From assembly GCA_041483455.1 (NCBI GenBank), contig JBGPFS010000178.1, positions 1 to 5,530 on the forward strand: DNA of 5,530 nt, given 5' to 3'. The notes under the pieces are model-generated. The model was not told the DNA's origin and ran no database searches. It worked only from the letters and a program-made list of their open reading frames with translations. The position numbers and the translations under genes were made by a program. Shown piece by piece: positions 1-5,530 of this stretch; the stretch's first letter is position 1, and every line of letters starts with the position of its first letter. This DNA is from JBGPFS01 sp041483455 (GTDB lineage Bacteria > Chloroflexota > Limnocylindria > Limnocylindrales > CSP1-4).

Positions 1-843
1 ATCCCCGACCCGCTCGATGTTGCCGGCCGACTTGGCCATCTTCGCGCCGGCCATCTTCAGGTGGGCGCAGTGCAGCCAGGTCCGGACGAACTCCACCCCG
101 GTCGCGGCCTCGCTCTGGGCGATCTCGTCCTCGTGGTGCGGAAAGACGAGGTCGACGCCGCCGGTGTGGATGTCGAAGGTCTGGCCGAGGTGCTTCATGC
201 TCATCGCCGAGCATTCGACGTGCCAGCCGGGCCGCCCGTCCCCGATCGCGGTCGACCACGAGGGCTCGTCCGGCTTCGGGCCCTTCCAGATGGCGAAGTC
301 GCGGATGTCGTCCTTGCCGTATTCATCGGCCTCGACCCGCTCGCCCACCCGGAGCCCGCTCGGATCGAGCCGGGCCAGTCGCCCGTAGCTCGGCCAGGAG
401 GCGATCCGGAAGAAGATCGAGCCGTCCTCGGTCCGGTAGGCGTGACCCCGTTCGAGGAGCGTCTCGATGAGCGCGACGATGTCGGGGATGTGCTCGGTCG
501 CGCGGGGCAGGACGTCCGGCTCCGCCATCCCGAGGGCCGCGGCGTCGGCCAGGAAGCGCTCGGTCCAGCGCTCGGCGAGCGCCTGGATCGAGACGCCGTT
601 CGCCGCCGCGCCGCGGATGATCTTGTCGTCGATGTCGGTGATGTTCATCGCCCAGGTCACCCGCAGGCCGCGATAGCGCAGGTAGCGGACGAGCAGGTCG
701 GCGAACAGGAACGAGCGGAAGTTGCCGATGTGGGCGGGCCCGTAAACGGTCGGGCCGCAGCTGTAGACCCGGACGTGACCAGGCTCGAGCGGAACGAGCT
801 CACGCTGCTCCCCGGAGAGCGTGTCGAGAAGCCGGAGCGTCAT
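1..843 (-). CDS. cysS: Cysteinyl-tRNA synthetase, N-terminal 281 residues (runs off left edge)
   Basis: CysRS is the cytoplasmic class I aminoacyl-tRNA synthetase that charges tRNA-Cys using ATP. The visible 281 residues hold the whole Rossmann catalytic core: the HIGH-type motif HIGN at 38-41 inside YSCGPTVYGPAHIGN, the family signature NITDIDDKII at 67-76, GRPGWHVECSAMS around 203-214, FPHHEDE at 234-240, and the KMSKS-type loop KMAKS at 268-272. The zinc ligands expected from the E. coli enzyme are present: C29, C211, H236 and E240. E. coli CysRS has about 460 residues, so the DALR and anticodon-binding parts lie outside the window. The ATG at 843 is chosen because the usual family start (MxLxLxDTLS-like) follows at once. 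It lies 9 nt after the ispDF stop; a weak TAGGG, which includes that TAG stop, sits 7 nt upstream, so coupling is likely. No frameshift is seen. Identity is very secure. Confidence 0.96.
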   Translation of the reverse strand, partial: MTLRLLDTLSGEQRELVPLEPGHVRVYSCGPTVYGPAHIGNFRSFLFADLLVRYLRYRGLRVTWAMNITDIDDKIIRGAAANGVSIQALAERWTERFLADAAALGMAEPDVLPRATEHIPDIVALIETLLERGHAYRTEDGSIFFRIASWPSYGRLARLDPSGLRVGERVEADEYGKDDIRDFAIWKGPKPDEPSWSTAIGDGRPGWHVECSAMSMKHLGQTFDIHTGGVDLVFPHHEDEIAQSEAATGVEFVRTWLHCAHLKMAGAKMAKSAGNIERVGD

Positions 844-852
844 GGGGTCGCC

Positions 853-2202
853 CTACCCGACGGTCGGCGGGTCGGACGACGCCACGGTCGCCGGGTCGAA
901 CGCCTCGACCAGGGCGATCGCCTCGGCGGCGATCCCCCGCCCTGCGCCGGCCCAGTCGGTGAGGTTGCCGCTCGAGGCCTTGACGCTCACCCGACCGGCC
1001 GGCAAGCCGACCAGCGCCGCGATCGCATCGCGCATCGGATCGAGCCACGGGCCGAGACGCGGTCGAGCGCCGATGATCGTCAGGTCGATCGAACTCGGTC
1101 GGAGCCCGGCGCCGGCGAGCCGTGCGATGACGGCCACGAGCAGCTCCCCGCTCGCGACCCCGGCCGGCGTCGAGGCGTCAGCCGGGAACTGGCGCCCGAG
1201 ATCTCCCAGCCCCGCCGCCCCGAGGAGCGCATCCGCCACCGCGTGGAGAGCCGCGTCGCCGTCCGAGTGGCCGTAGAGGCGCGGCGCCCCGGGGATCGCG
1301 ACACCTCCGAGCACCAGGGGCTCGCCGGGGCCGAACGGATGCGCGTCGCGGCCGGACCCGGCCCGGACCGGCCGATGGGTCATCCCGGAGCTCGGGGTGG
1401 CCACGTCGGATGCGGAGCCCAGGGCGGATTCGGCGTGGAGCAGGTCGGCGGGCACGGTCACCTTGAGGTTGGCGGGGTCGCCGGGGAGGACGTGGACCAA
1501 GATTCTACAGGCCTCGAGCAGGGCGGCCTCGTCGGTGAACTCCGGGGGCCCATCGGGGGGGAACCGATCCCAGGCCTCGAGGAGCGTCCCGAGCCGTGTC
1601 CCCTGCGGAGTCTGGGCAACGACCAGGGCGGTCCGGTCGAGCGTCTCGACGATCCGTCCGCCCGCGACCCGCTTCACCGTATCGGCGACGGGGATGGCCG
1701 GGATGGCCGCCCCGTACCGGGCGACGGCCGCACAGACGCGCGAGACGAGCGCCGGCTCGACGGCCGGTCGAGCTCCGTCATGGATGAGGATCGTTCGCCC
1801 GAGATCGACATCCAGCCCGTCGAGCTCGAGTAGCCGGCGGACACCGGCGGCCACCGAGCCCTGGCGACGATCCGCGCCTGCGACGACGGCCACCACGGCC
1901 GCGGGGAGCCACGGGGCCGCGGTCACCTCGGCCACGCGGGAGGGGGCGGTCACGACGACGATCCGGGCGACCTCGGGCGCGGCGGCCAGCCGCTCGAGCG
2001 TCCAGGCCAGGAGCGGGCGTCCGGCCAGCGGGACCCGGATCTTGTCGAGGCCGCCCATCCGGCGACTGCCACCGGCCGCCACGACGACGACGTCGGCACG
2101 ACCCCGCGGCGGGATCCCCGGGACATCCGGAGCCGGTCGGGCGTCCGGGGCCGGCGACGATGGGGCGACCGTCGCGAGCGGCGTGTCGGGCGGGCCGCTC
2201 AC
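853..2202 (-). CDS. ispDF: Bifunctional IspD-IspF enzyme of the MEP isoprenoid pathway
   Basis: This 449-residue fusion should carry out two non-consecutive MEP-pathway steps in the cytoplasm: CTP-dependent formation of CDP-methylerythritol (IspD), and cyclisation of its phosphorylated product to MEcPP (IspF). IspD spans about 36-258: nucleotide-binding VAAGGSRRMGGLDK at 41-54 (R48 and K54 match E. coli R20 and K27), HDGARP 141-146, DTVKR 174-178, LDR 188-190, QTPQG 197-201 and NLKVT 245-249. IspF spans about 277-435: zinc ligands D286 and H288 (RDAHPF) and H320, with GHSDGDAALH 311-320, DLTIIGARP 373-381 and GAGRGIAAEA 419-428. Two features are odd. Residues 1-35 are a Pro/Ala-rich extension, and the segment KASSGN at 408-413 replaces the usual KATTTE. 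The GTG start overlaps the yacL stop (GTGA); no other start codon occurs before the core. Function of both halves is confident from motifs; activity of IspF is inferred. Confidence 0.95.
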   Translation of the reverse strand: MSGPPDTPLATVAPSSPAPDARPAPDVPGIPPRGRADVVVVAAGGSRRMGGLDKIRVPLAGRPLLAWTLERLAAAPEVARIVVVTAPSRVAEVTAAPWLPAAVVAVVAGADRRQGSVAAGVRRLLELDGLDVDLGRTILIHDGARPAVEPALVSRVCAAVARYGAAIPAIPVADTVKRVAGGRIVETLDRTALVVAQTPQGTRLGTLLEAWDRFPPDGPPEFTDEAALLEACRILVHVLPGDPANLKVTVPADLLHAESALGSASDVATPSSGMTHRPVRAGSGRDAHPFGPGEPLVLGGVAIPGAPRLYGHSDGDAALHAVADALLGAAGLGDLGRQFPADASTPAGVASGELLVAVIARLAGAGLRPSSIDLTIIGARPRLGPWLDPMRDAIAALVGLPAGRVSVKASSGNLTDWAGAGRGIAAEAIALVEAFDPATVASSDPPTVG

Positions 2203-2206
2203 TCCT
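2199..2206 (-). promoter_or_regulatory. GTGA stop/start overlap coupling yacL to ispDF
   Basis: The last codons of yacL read CAG GAG TGA and the ispDF start is the GTG formed by the end of GAG and the start of TGA. The AGGAG here (2202-2206) overlaps the GTG by one base, so it cannot serve it at normal spacing. Initiation at ispDF therefore most likely depends on ribosomes that finish yacL and restart, which ties IspDF output to yacL translation. Confidence 0.6.
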
Positions 2207-3257
2207 GGCGCGGCTGGGCGAAGATCATCCGCCCCGCGACGGTCTGGAGGACGCGGGTCACCGAGACGTCGACGTCGCGGTCGATGAACCGGCTGCCGCC
2301 CTCGACCACGATCATCGTGCCATCGTCGAGGAACCCGACGCCCTGGCCCGCCTCCTTGCCGTCCTGGATCACCCGGACCCGGAGCTCCTCGCCGGGTAGG
2401 ACGGCCGGCTTCACCGCGTTCGCGAGCGAGTTGATGTTCAGCACCCGGAGGCCCTGGAGCTCGGCCACCCGGTTGAGGTTGAAGTCGTTGGTGAGGATCG
2501 CGCCGCTATAGCGCTTGGCCAGCGTCACGAGCTTCGCGTCGACCTCGGGGACGTCCTTCACCTCGTCCTCGACGATCTCGACCGGGGTCGGCGACTCCTT
2601 CTGCATCCGGGCCAGGATCTCGAGCCCGCGCCGACCCCGGTTGCGCCGGAGCGTGTCGGAGCTGTCGGCGATGTGCTGGAGCTCTTCGAGCACGAAGCGC
2701 GGCACGACGAGCGTCCCGTAGATGAACCCGGACTCGACGATCTCCGCGATCCGACCGTCGATGATGGCGCTCGTGTCGACGACGATGTGGGGGTCGCCCG
2801 CGCGTGCCGACCCAGCCTTCGGGTCGGGACGCCGGACCAGGCCGACCGCCTCCGCGGCGGCGACCAGGTCCGATCGCTTCGCAACGGTCAGGCCGACCAT
2901 CCCGAGACCCAGCCCGACCGAGGTGGCGAGCGGGAGCCAGGTCCCGAGGGGACCGGGGATGTTCGAGAGCGGTGCGCCGAGGAGGAGACCCATCAACAGG
3001 CCGATCAGAAGGCCTCCGACCGCGGTCACGAACTCAGCCGTCGAGAGGTCCTGGACGCGGCGGAGGATCCAGCCCGCCGGCACGACCGTCAGGTACGGGA
3101 GGATCCCGAAGCCGACGACCAGCCAGGCGACAGTCCAGGCGGCGAGGGTGAGCCCGTAGGTCGAGCCGGCCTCGCTGAACAGGGCACTCGAGGTCGCGAG
3201 GGCGAGCCCGACGAGCGCCCCCAGAGCGGCGCCCAGGACCCGGATGAAGCGGATCAC
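2199..3257 (-). CDS. yacL: YacL-type membrane protein with PIN and TRAM domains
   Basis: A 352-residue integral membrane protein with a cytoplasmic nuclease-like domain. Four hydrophobic helices are visible at about 7-27, 35-58, 79-97 and 104-126. A PIN domain follows at about 156-280, with the expected acidic residues: D161 in HIVVDTSAIIDGR, E191/E192 in VLEELQ, D240 in PEVDAKL and D258 in LTNDFNLN. A TRAM-like beta domain (about 287-348, with VGFLDDGTMIVVEGG) ends the protein. PIN domains are Mg-dependent RNases and TRAM binds RNA, so a membrane-anchored RNase is plausible, but to my knowledge the substrate of YacL proteins is not established. Length and order match B. subtilis YacL (about 366 residues), which also sits downstream of radA. 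The GTG start at 3257 places the first helix correctly. An AGGAG lies 13 nt upstream, a rather long spacing. The stop overlaps the ispDF start by 4 nt. Confidence 0.93.
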   Translation of the reverse strand: MIRFIRVLGAALGALVGLALATSSALFSEAGSTYGLTLAAWTVAWLVVGFGILPYLTVVPAGWILRRVQDLSTAEFVTAVGGLLIGLLMGLLLGAPLSNIPGPLGTWLPLATSVGLGLGMVGLTVAKRSDLVAAAEAVGLVRRPDPKAGSARAGDPHIVVDTSAIIDGRIAEIVESGFIYGTLVVPRFVLEELQHIADSSDTLRRNRGRRGLEILARMQKESPTPVEIVEDEVKDVPEVDAKLVTLAKRYSGAILTNDFNLNRVAELQGLRVLNINSLANAVKPAVLPGEELRVRVIQDGKEAGQGVGFLDDGTMIVVEGGSRFIDRDVDVSVTRVLQTVAGRMIFAQPRQE

Positions 3258-3270
3258 GTTCGTCGACAGA

Positions 3271-3275
3271 CTCCT
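3271..3275 (-). promoter_or_regulatory. Shine-Dalgarno-like AGGAG of yacL
   Basis: AGGAG on the minus strand lies 13 nt before the GTG at 3257, longer than the usual 5-9 nt. No ATG or GTG in this frame lies closer to it, so it is the only candidate ribosome binding site for yacL. The long spacing suggests modest initiation. Confidence 0.45.
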
Positions 3276-3311
3276 GGCGGTCCCGACCGTCCCGTCCGTG
3301 GAACGGCGGTC

Positions 3312-3320
3312 AGCCTAGCA
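3312..3320 (-). promoter_or_regulatory. Possible extended -10 promoter element upstream of yacL
   Basis: On the minus strand the bases read TGCTAGGCT, which fits the TGnTAnnnT pattern of a sigma-70 extended -10 element. It is the most AT-rich spot in the gap. No good -35 hexamer is seen 17-18 nt further up. A start just downstream would give a leader of roughly 45-50 nt containing the AGGAG. This could let yacL-ispDF-cysS be transcribed without clpC-radA. It is a pattern match only and could be chance. Confidence 0.3.
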
Positions 3321-3345
3321 TCGTGCGCGGGCGGTCGTCCGGCCG

Positions 3346-4830
3346 TCAGGGTCGGTCCGACCGAGGCGTCTCGCTCGAGCCGCCGTCCAGCGCGGCGGCG
3401 AGCGCCTCGCGGAGAGTCTCGACCGCCACGATCTCCAGGCCGTCGACCACCAGCCGCTCCGACCCTCGACCCGGACGCGGGACGACGGCCCGCCGGAACC
3501 CGAGTCGCCCGGCCTCCCGCAGCCGTCGCTCGAGTCCCGTCACCGGGCGGAGCTCGCCGAGCAGGCCCACCTCCCCGATCGCGACCGTCGACGGACGGAC
3601 CGGACGATCCCGAAGCGACGACGCCAGGGCGATCGCGAGGGGCAGGTCGAGGCCCGGCTCGTCGAGCGCCAGCCCGCCGGCGAGATTGGCGTAGACGTCG
3701 TGGCCCGCCAGTCCGATCCCAGCCCGTCGGCCGAGCACCGCGACAAGCAGGGCGAGCCGATTGGGGTCGAGCCCGCTCGCCGTCCGCCTCGGCGTCCCGT
3801 AGGCAATCGCCGCGGTCAGGGCCTGGACCTCGACGAGGAGCGGGCGCGAGCCTTCGAGGGTCGGAGCCACGACGCTCCCCGGGGCGACGGCTTCGTGGTC
3901 GGCCAGGAACGCCCGGGCCGGATCGGCGACCTCGCGCAGGCCGTGCTCGCCCATCTCGAAGACGCCGACCTCCTCGGTCGAGCCGAATCGGTTCTTGGTC
4001 GCCCGCAGGAGCCGCAGCGCCGCGTAGCGCTCCCCTTCGATCGTCAGGACCGCGTCCACGAGGTGTTCGAGCGTCTTCGGGCCCGCCAGCGTGCCGTCCT
4101 TCGTGACGTGGCCGACGAGCACGACGGCGATCCCGTCGCCCTTGGCCAGCTCCATCAGCCGGAGCGCCGATTCGCGGACCTGGCCGACGCTCCCGGCGGG
4201 CCCGTCCAGCTCGTCGACGCTGATCGTCTGGATCGAGTCGACGATCAGGAGGGTCGGGCGGGCGGCGCGAGCGTACTCGACGATCCGACCGACGTCGGCG
4301 TCCGCGACGACCGAGATCGCCTCGCCGATCCGTCCAGCCGCAAGTCCGAGGCGTGCCGCCCGGAGGCGGACCTGTCCGATCGACTCCTCGCCCGTCGCGT
4401 AGAGCACGGGCCGCGCCGACCGGCCTGCCGGGTCGGGGCCATCCGTCCCGGCGCCCGCCGCGCCGACCTCCCGGTCCGCGCCGGCGATCCCGGCGGCGGC
4501 CTGGAGAAGGAGCGTCGACTTGCCGATCCCGGGCTCACCGGCGACGAGAACGAGGGAGCCGGGGACGAGACCCCCGCCCAGCACCCGGTCCAGCTCGCCG
4601 ATCCCGATCGGGAGCCGCGGGACCTCCTGCCCGATCGCCCCCGCGAGCGACTCGGGACCGGATCCCACACTCGCGGCCCGGACGGTGCCGGCCGGCCGCG
4701 CCCGGGCGGGCTCGCGGACCAGGGTCTCGACCAGCGTGTTCCACGCTCCGCAGGTCCGGCACTGGCCCTCCCAGCGCAGAAAGGCATCGCCACAGGCCTG
4801 GCAGACGAATCGGCTCTGCGTCTTCGTCAC
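3346..4830 (-). CDS. radA: DNA repair ATPase RadA/Sms
   Basis: RadA is a hexameric DnaB-like, RecA-fold ATPase that helps branch migration and processing of recombination intermediates. The 494 residues show an N-terminal C4 zinc finger (C10, C13, C24, C27), Walker A GEPGIGKST at 98-106, the GEES motif at 147-150, Walker B TLLIVDS at 193-199, and the RadA-specific KNRFG at 279-283. A Lon-protease-like domain fills the C-terminal part (about 320-475, with GGLALDEPGLDLPLAIALASS near 385-405). E. coli and B. subtilis RadA have about 460 residues. The extra length is mainly a Gly/Ala/Asp-rich stretch at about 117-140, between the Walker A helix and the next strand, plus a polar tail (481-494). 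The GTG start is chosen because the zinc finger begins nine residues later, as in the family. It lies 12 nt after clpC, with no Shine-Dalgarno in the GC-only gap, which suggests coupling to clpC translation. Confidence 0.97.
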   Translation of the reverse strand: MTKTQSRFVCQACGDAFLRWEGQCRTCGAWNTLVETLVREPARARPAGTVRAASVGSGPESLAGAIGQEVPRLPIGIGELDRVLGGGLVPGSLVLVAGEPGIGKSTLLLQAAAGIAGADREVGAAGAGTDGPDPAGRSARPVLYATGEESIGQVRLRAARLGLAAGRIGEAISVVADADVGRIVEYARAARPTLLIVDSIQTISVDELDGPAGSVGQVRESALRLMELAKGDGIAVVLVGHVTKDGTLAGPKTLEHLVDAVLTIEGERYAALRLLRATKNRFGSTEEVGVFEMGEHGLREVADPARAFLADHEAVAPGSVVAPTLEGSRPLLVEVQALTAAIAYGTPRRTASGLDPNRLALLVAVLGRRAGIGLAGHDVYANLAGGLALDEPGLDLPLAIALASSLRDRPVRPSTVAIGEVGLLGELRPVTGLERRLREAGRLGFRRAVVPRPGRGSERLVVDGLEIVAVETLREALAAALDGGSSETPRSDRP

Positions 4831-4842
4831 CGGCCCGGCCGG

Positions 4843-5530
4843 TCAGTGCGCTTCGACGGGGGTCTTCTCGTCGACGGCGTGGATCTCCAGCCCGGCCTCC
4901 TCGCCCTTGTCGACCAGGATCGTCGTGCCGGGCTCGTAGCGGCCAAGGAGGAGGTGCTCGGCGAGGACGTCCTCGACCATGTTCTGGATCACCCGCCGGA
5001 GCGGGCGGGCGCCGTACGCCACGTCGTAGCCGAGCTTGATGATGTGCTGCTTCGCGGCCTCGGTCACCTCGAGCGCCATGCCCTGCGCTCGGAGCTGATC
5101 GCGAACCCGGGCCAGCATCAGGTCGACGATCTGGCCGATCTCTTCGACCGTCAGGGAGCGGAAGACGACCGTCGCGTCGATCCGGTTGAGGAACTCCGGC
5201 CTGAAGGCCTGCTTGAGCTCCGCGGCGACCTTCTCGCGCATCAGCTCGTACGAGACCTGGGCCTTGGCCGCCTCTGTCTGACCCTGGACGCGGAAGCCAA
5301 GCGCCGAGTTCGTCTGGAGCTGCTTGGCCCCCAGGTTCGAGGTCATGATGATGATGCAGTTGCGGAAGTCGACCCGGCGCCCCTTGGCATCCGAGAGGTG
5401 GCCGTCCTCGAGGATCTGGAGGAGGATGTTGAAGACCTCCGGATGTGCCTTCTCGACCTCATCGAGCAGGACGACCGCGTAACTCCTCCGCCGGACGGCC
5501 TCGGTGAGCTGGCCACCCTCGTCGAACCCG
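4843..5530 (-). CDS. clpC: ClpC ATPase, C-terminal 228 residues (starts beyond right edge)
   Basis: ClpC is the Hsp100 AAA+ unfoldase that feeds proteins into the ClpP peptidase in the cytoplasm. Only the end of the second AAA+ module (D2) is visible; the first whole codon ends at base 5529. Counting visible residues, there is Walker B VVLLDEVEKAH at 19-29, sensor 1 N65 in MTSNLGA, a ClpP-docking tripeptide LGF at 77-79, the arginine-finger region FLNRID at 113-118, and sensor 2 GARPLRR at 173-179, followed by the D2 small domain. The LGF loop after sensor 1 separates this from the disaggregase ClpB, which lacks it, and the tract VEDVLAEHLL after sensor 2 is also ClpC-like. The protein ends in a short charged tail and a TGA stop. 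The N-domain, D1 and D2 Walker A are outside the window, so ClpC rather than ClpA/ClpE rests on the visible motifs and on the radA neighbour. Confidence 0.94.
   Translation of the reverse strand, partial: GFDEGGQLTEAVRRRSYAVVLLDEVEKAHPEVFNILLQILEDGHLSDAKGRRVDFRNCIIIMTSNLGAKQLQTNSALGFRVQGQTEAAKAQVSYELMREKVAAELKQAFRPEFLNRIDATVVFRSLTVEEIGQIVDLMLARVRDQLRAQGMALEVTEAAKQHIIKLGYDVAYGARPLRRVIQNMVEDVLAEHLLLGRYEPGTTILVDKGEEAGLEIHAVDEKTPVEAH

Larger units (their letters stand above)
3258..3345 (-). other. 88-nt intergenic gap between radA and yacL
   Basis: This is the only gap longer than 12 nt in the window. In B. subtilis-type clusters disA occupies this place; here there is room for no gene. Read on the minus strand it holds an extended -10-like TGCTAGGCT, a small potential hairpin CGGT-CGGG-ACCG (3278-3289) and an AGGAG before the yacL start. 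There is no U-tract, so I see no intrinsic terminator after radA. Confidence 0.8.

Noticed and set aside
61..1833. A 590-codon open frame on the plus strand, antisense to cysS and ispDF
   Set aside because: The protein is an Arg/Gly/Asp/Pro-rich mix with no recognisable motif. Long antisense frames are expected opposite genes with G/C-biased third codon positions, and both genes beneath it are certain.
3278..3289. Hairpin CGGT-CGGG-ACCG as a terminator or riboswitch element
   Set aside because: Only 4 base pairs, no following T-run, and no larger conserved fold could be recognised.
2673..4106. A 477-codon plus-strand frame opposite yacL and radA
   Set aside because: Low-complexity Arg/Pro/Ser-rich translation, no domain, and it crosses two well-supported genes and their gap. 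It is a GC-bias shadow.
4830..4842. Inverted repeat CCGGCC-G-GGCCGG at the clpC/radA junction
   Set aside because: A one-base spacer cannot form a full hairpin loop, there is no U-tract, and such GC-only palindromes arise easily by chance in this composition. A terminator between coupled genes would also make little sense.
4353..5039. A 228-codon plus-strand frame opposite radA and clpC
   Set aside because: Its translation is almost wholly Arg, Pro, Ser and Gly, typical of a wrong frame in GC-rich DNA.
1..5530. tRNA or rRNA genes, CRISPR repeats, insertion sequences, phage or toxin-antitoxin genes
   Set aside because: Nearly all bases are accounted for by five housekeeping genes; no repeat arrays, terminal inverted repeats or RNA gene signatures were seen. 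The PIN domain in yacL belongs to the membrane-anchored PIN/TRAM family, not to a VapC toxin with an adjacent antitoxin.

Overview
The window is a densely packed stretch of housekeeping genes from a very GC-rich bacterium (about 70% by eye, not counted; codon third positions are almost all G or C). All five protein genes lie on the minus strand. In transcription order (right to left) they are the 3' part of clpC, then radA, a yacL-like PIN/TRAM membrane protein, a fused ispD-ispF gene, and the 5' part of cysS. I see no RNA gene, mobile element, CRISPR array or sign of recent transfer.

The order clpC - radA - yacL - ispD - ispF - cysS is the backbone of a cluster known from Bacillota and related Gram-positive-type lineages; in Bacillus subtilis it is clpC-radA-disA-yacL-ispD-ispF-gltX-cysE-cysS. 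Here disA, gltX and cysE are absent and ispD and ispF are one reading frame. High GC plus this order would fit Chloroflexota or a neighbouring GC-rich phylum such as Actinomycetota. That placement is inference; only searches with the proteins could settle it.

Region by region: 4843-5530 holds the end of the second AAA+ domain of ClpC, including the LGF loop that docks on ClpP. 3346-4830 is a complete RadA/Sms DNA-repair ATPase with zinc finger, RecA-like core and Lon-like domain. 3258-3345 is the only real intergenic gap (88 nt); it may hold a weak internal promoter and has a Shine-Dalgarno-like AGGAG. 2199-3257 is the YacL-type PIN nuclease-like protein with four predicted membrane helices and a TRAM domain. 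853-2202 is the bifunctional IspDF enzyme of the MEP isoprenoid pathway, overlapping yacL by 4 nt. 1-843 is the catalytic part of cysteinyl-tRNA synthetase, running off the left edge.

The genes are unlikely to form one pathway. They cover protein quality control, recombination repair, a probable RNA-related function, isoprenoid synthesis and aminoacylation, and are probably co-transcribed. Short gaps (12 and 9 nt) and the GTGA overlap point to translational coupling at three of the four junctions. I find no convincing new biological system. The points most worth a second look are the IspDF fusion, its unusual IspF active-site segment, an internal ATG exactly at the IspF domain border, the missing disA, and an extra loop in RadA.
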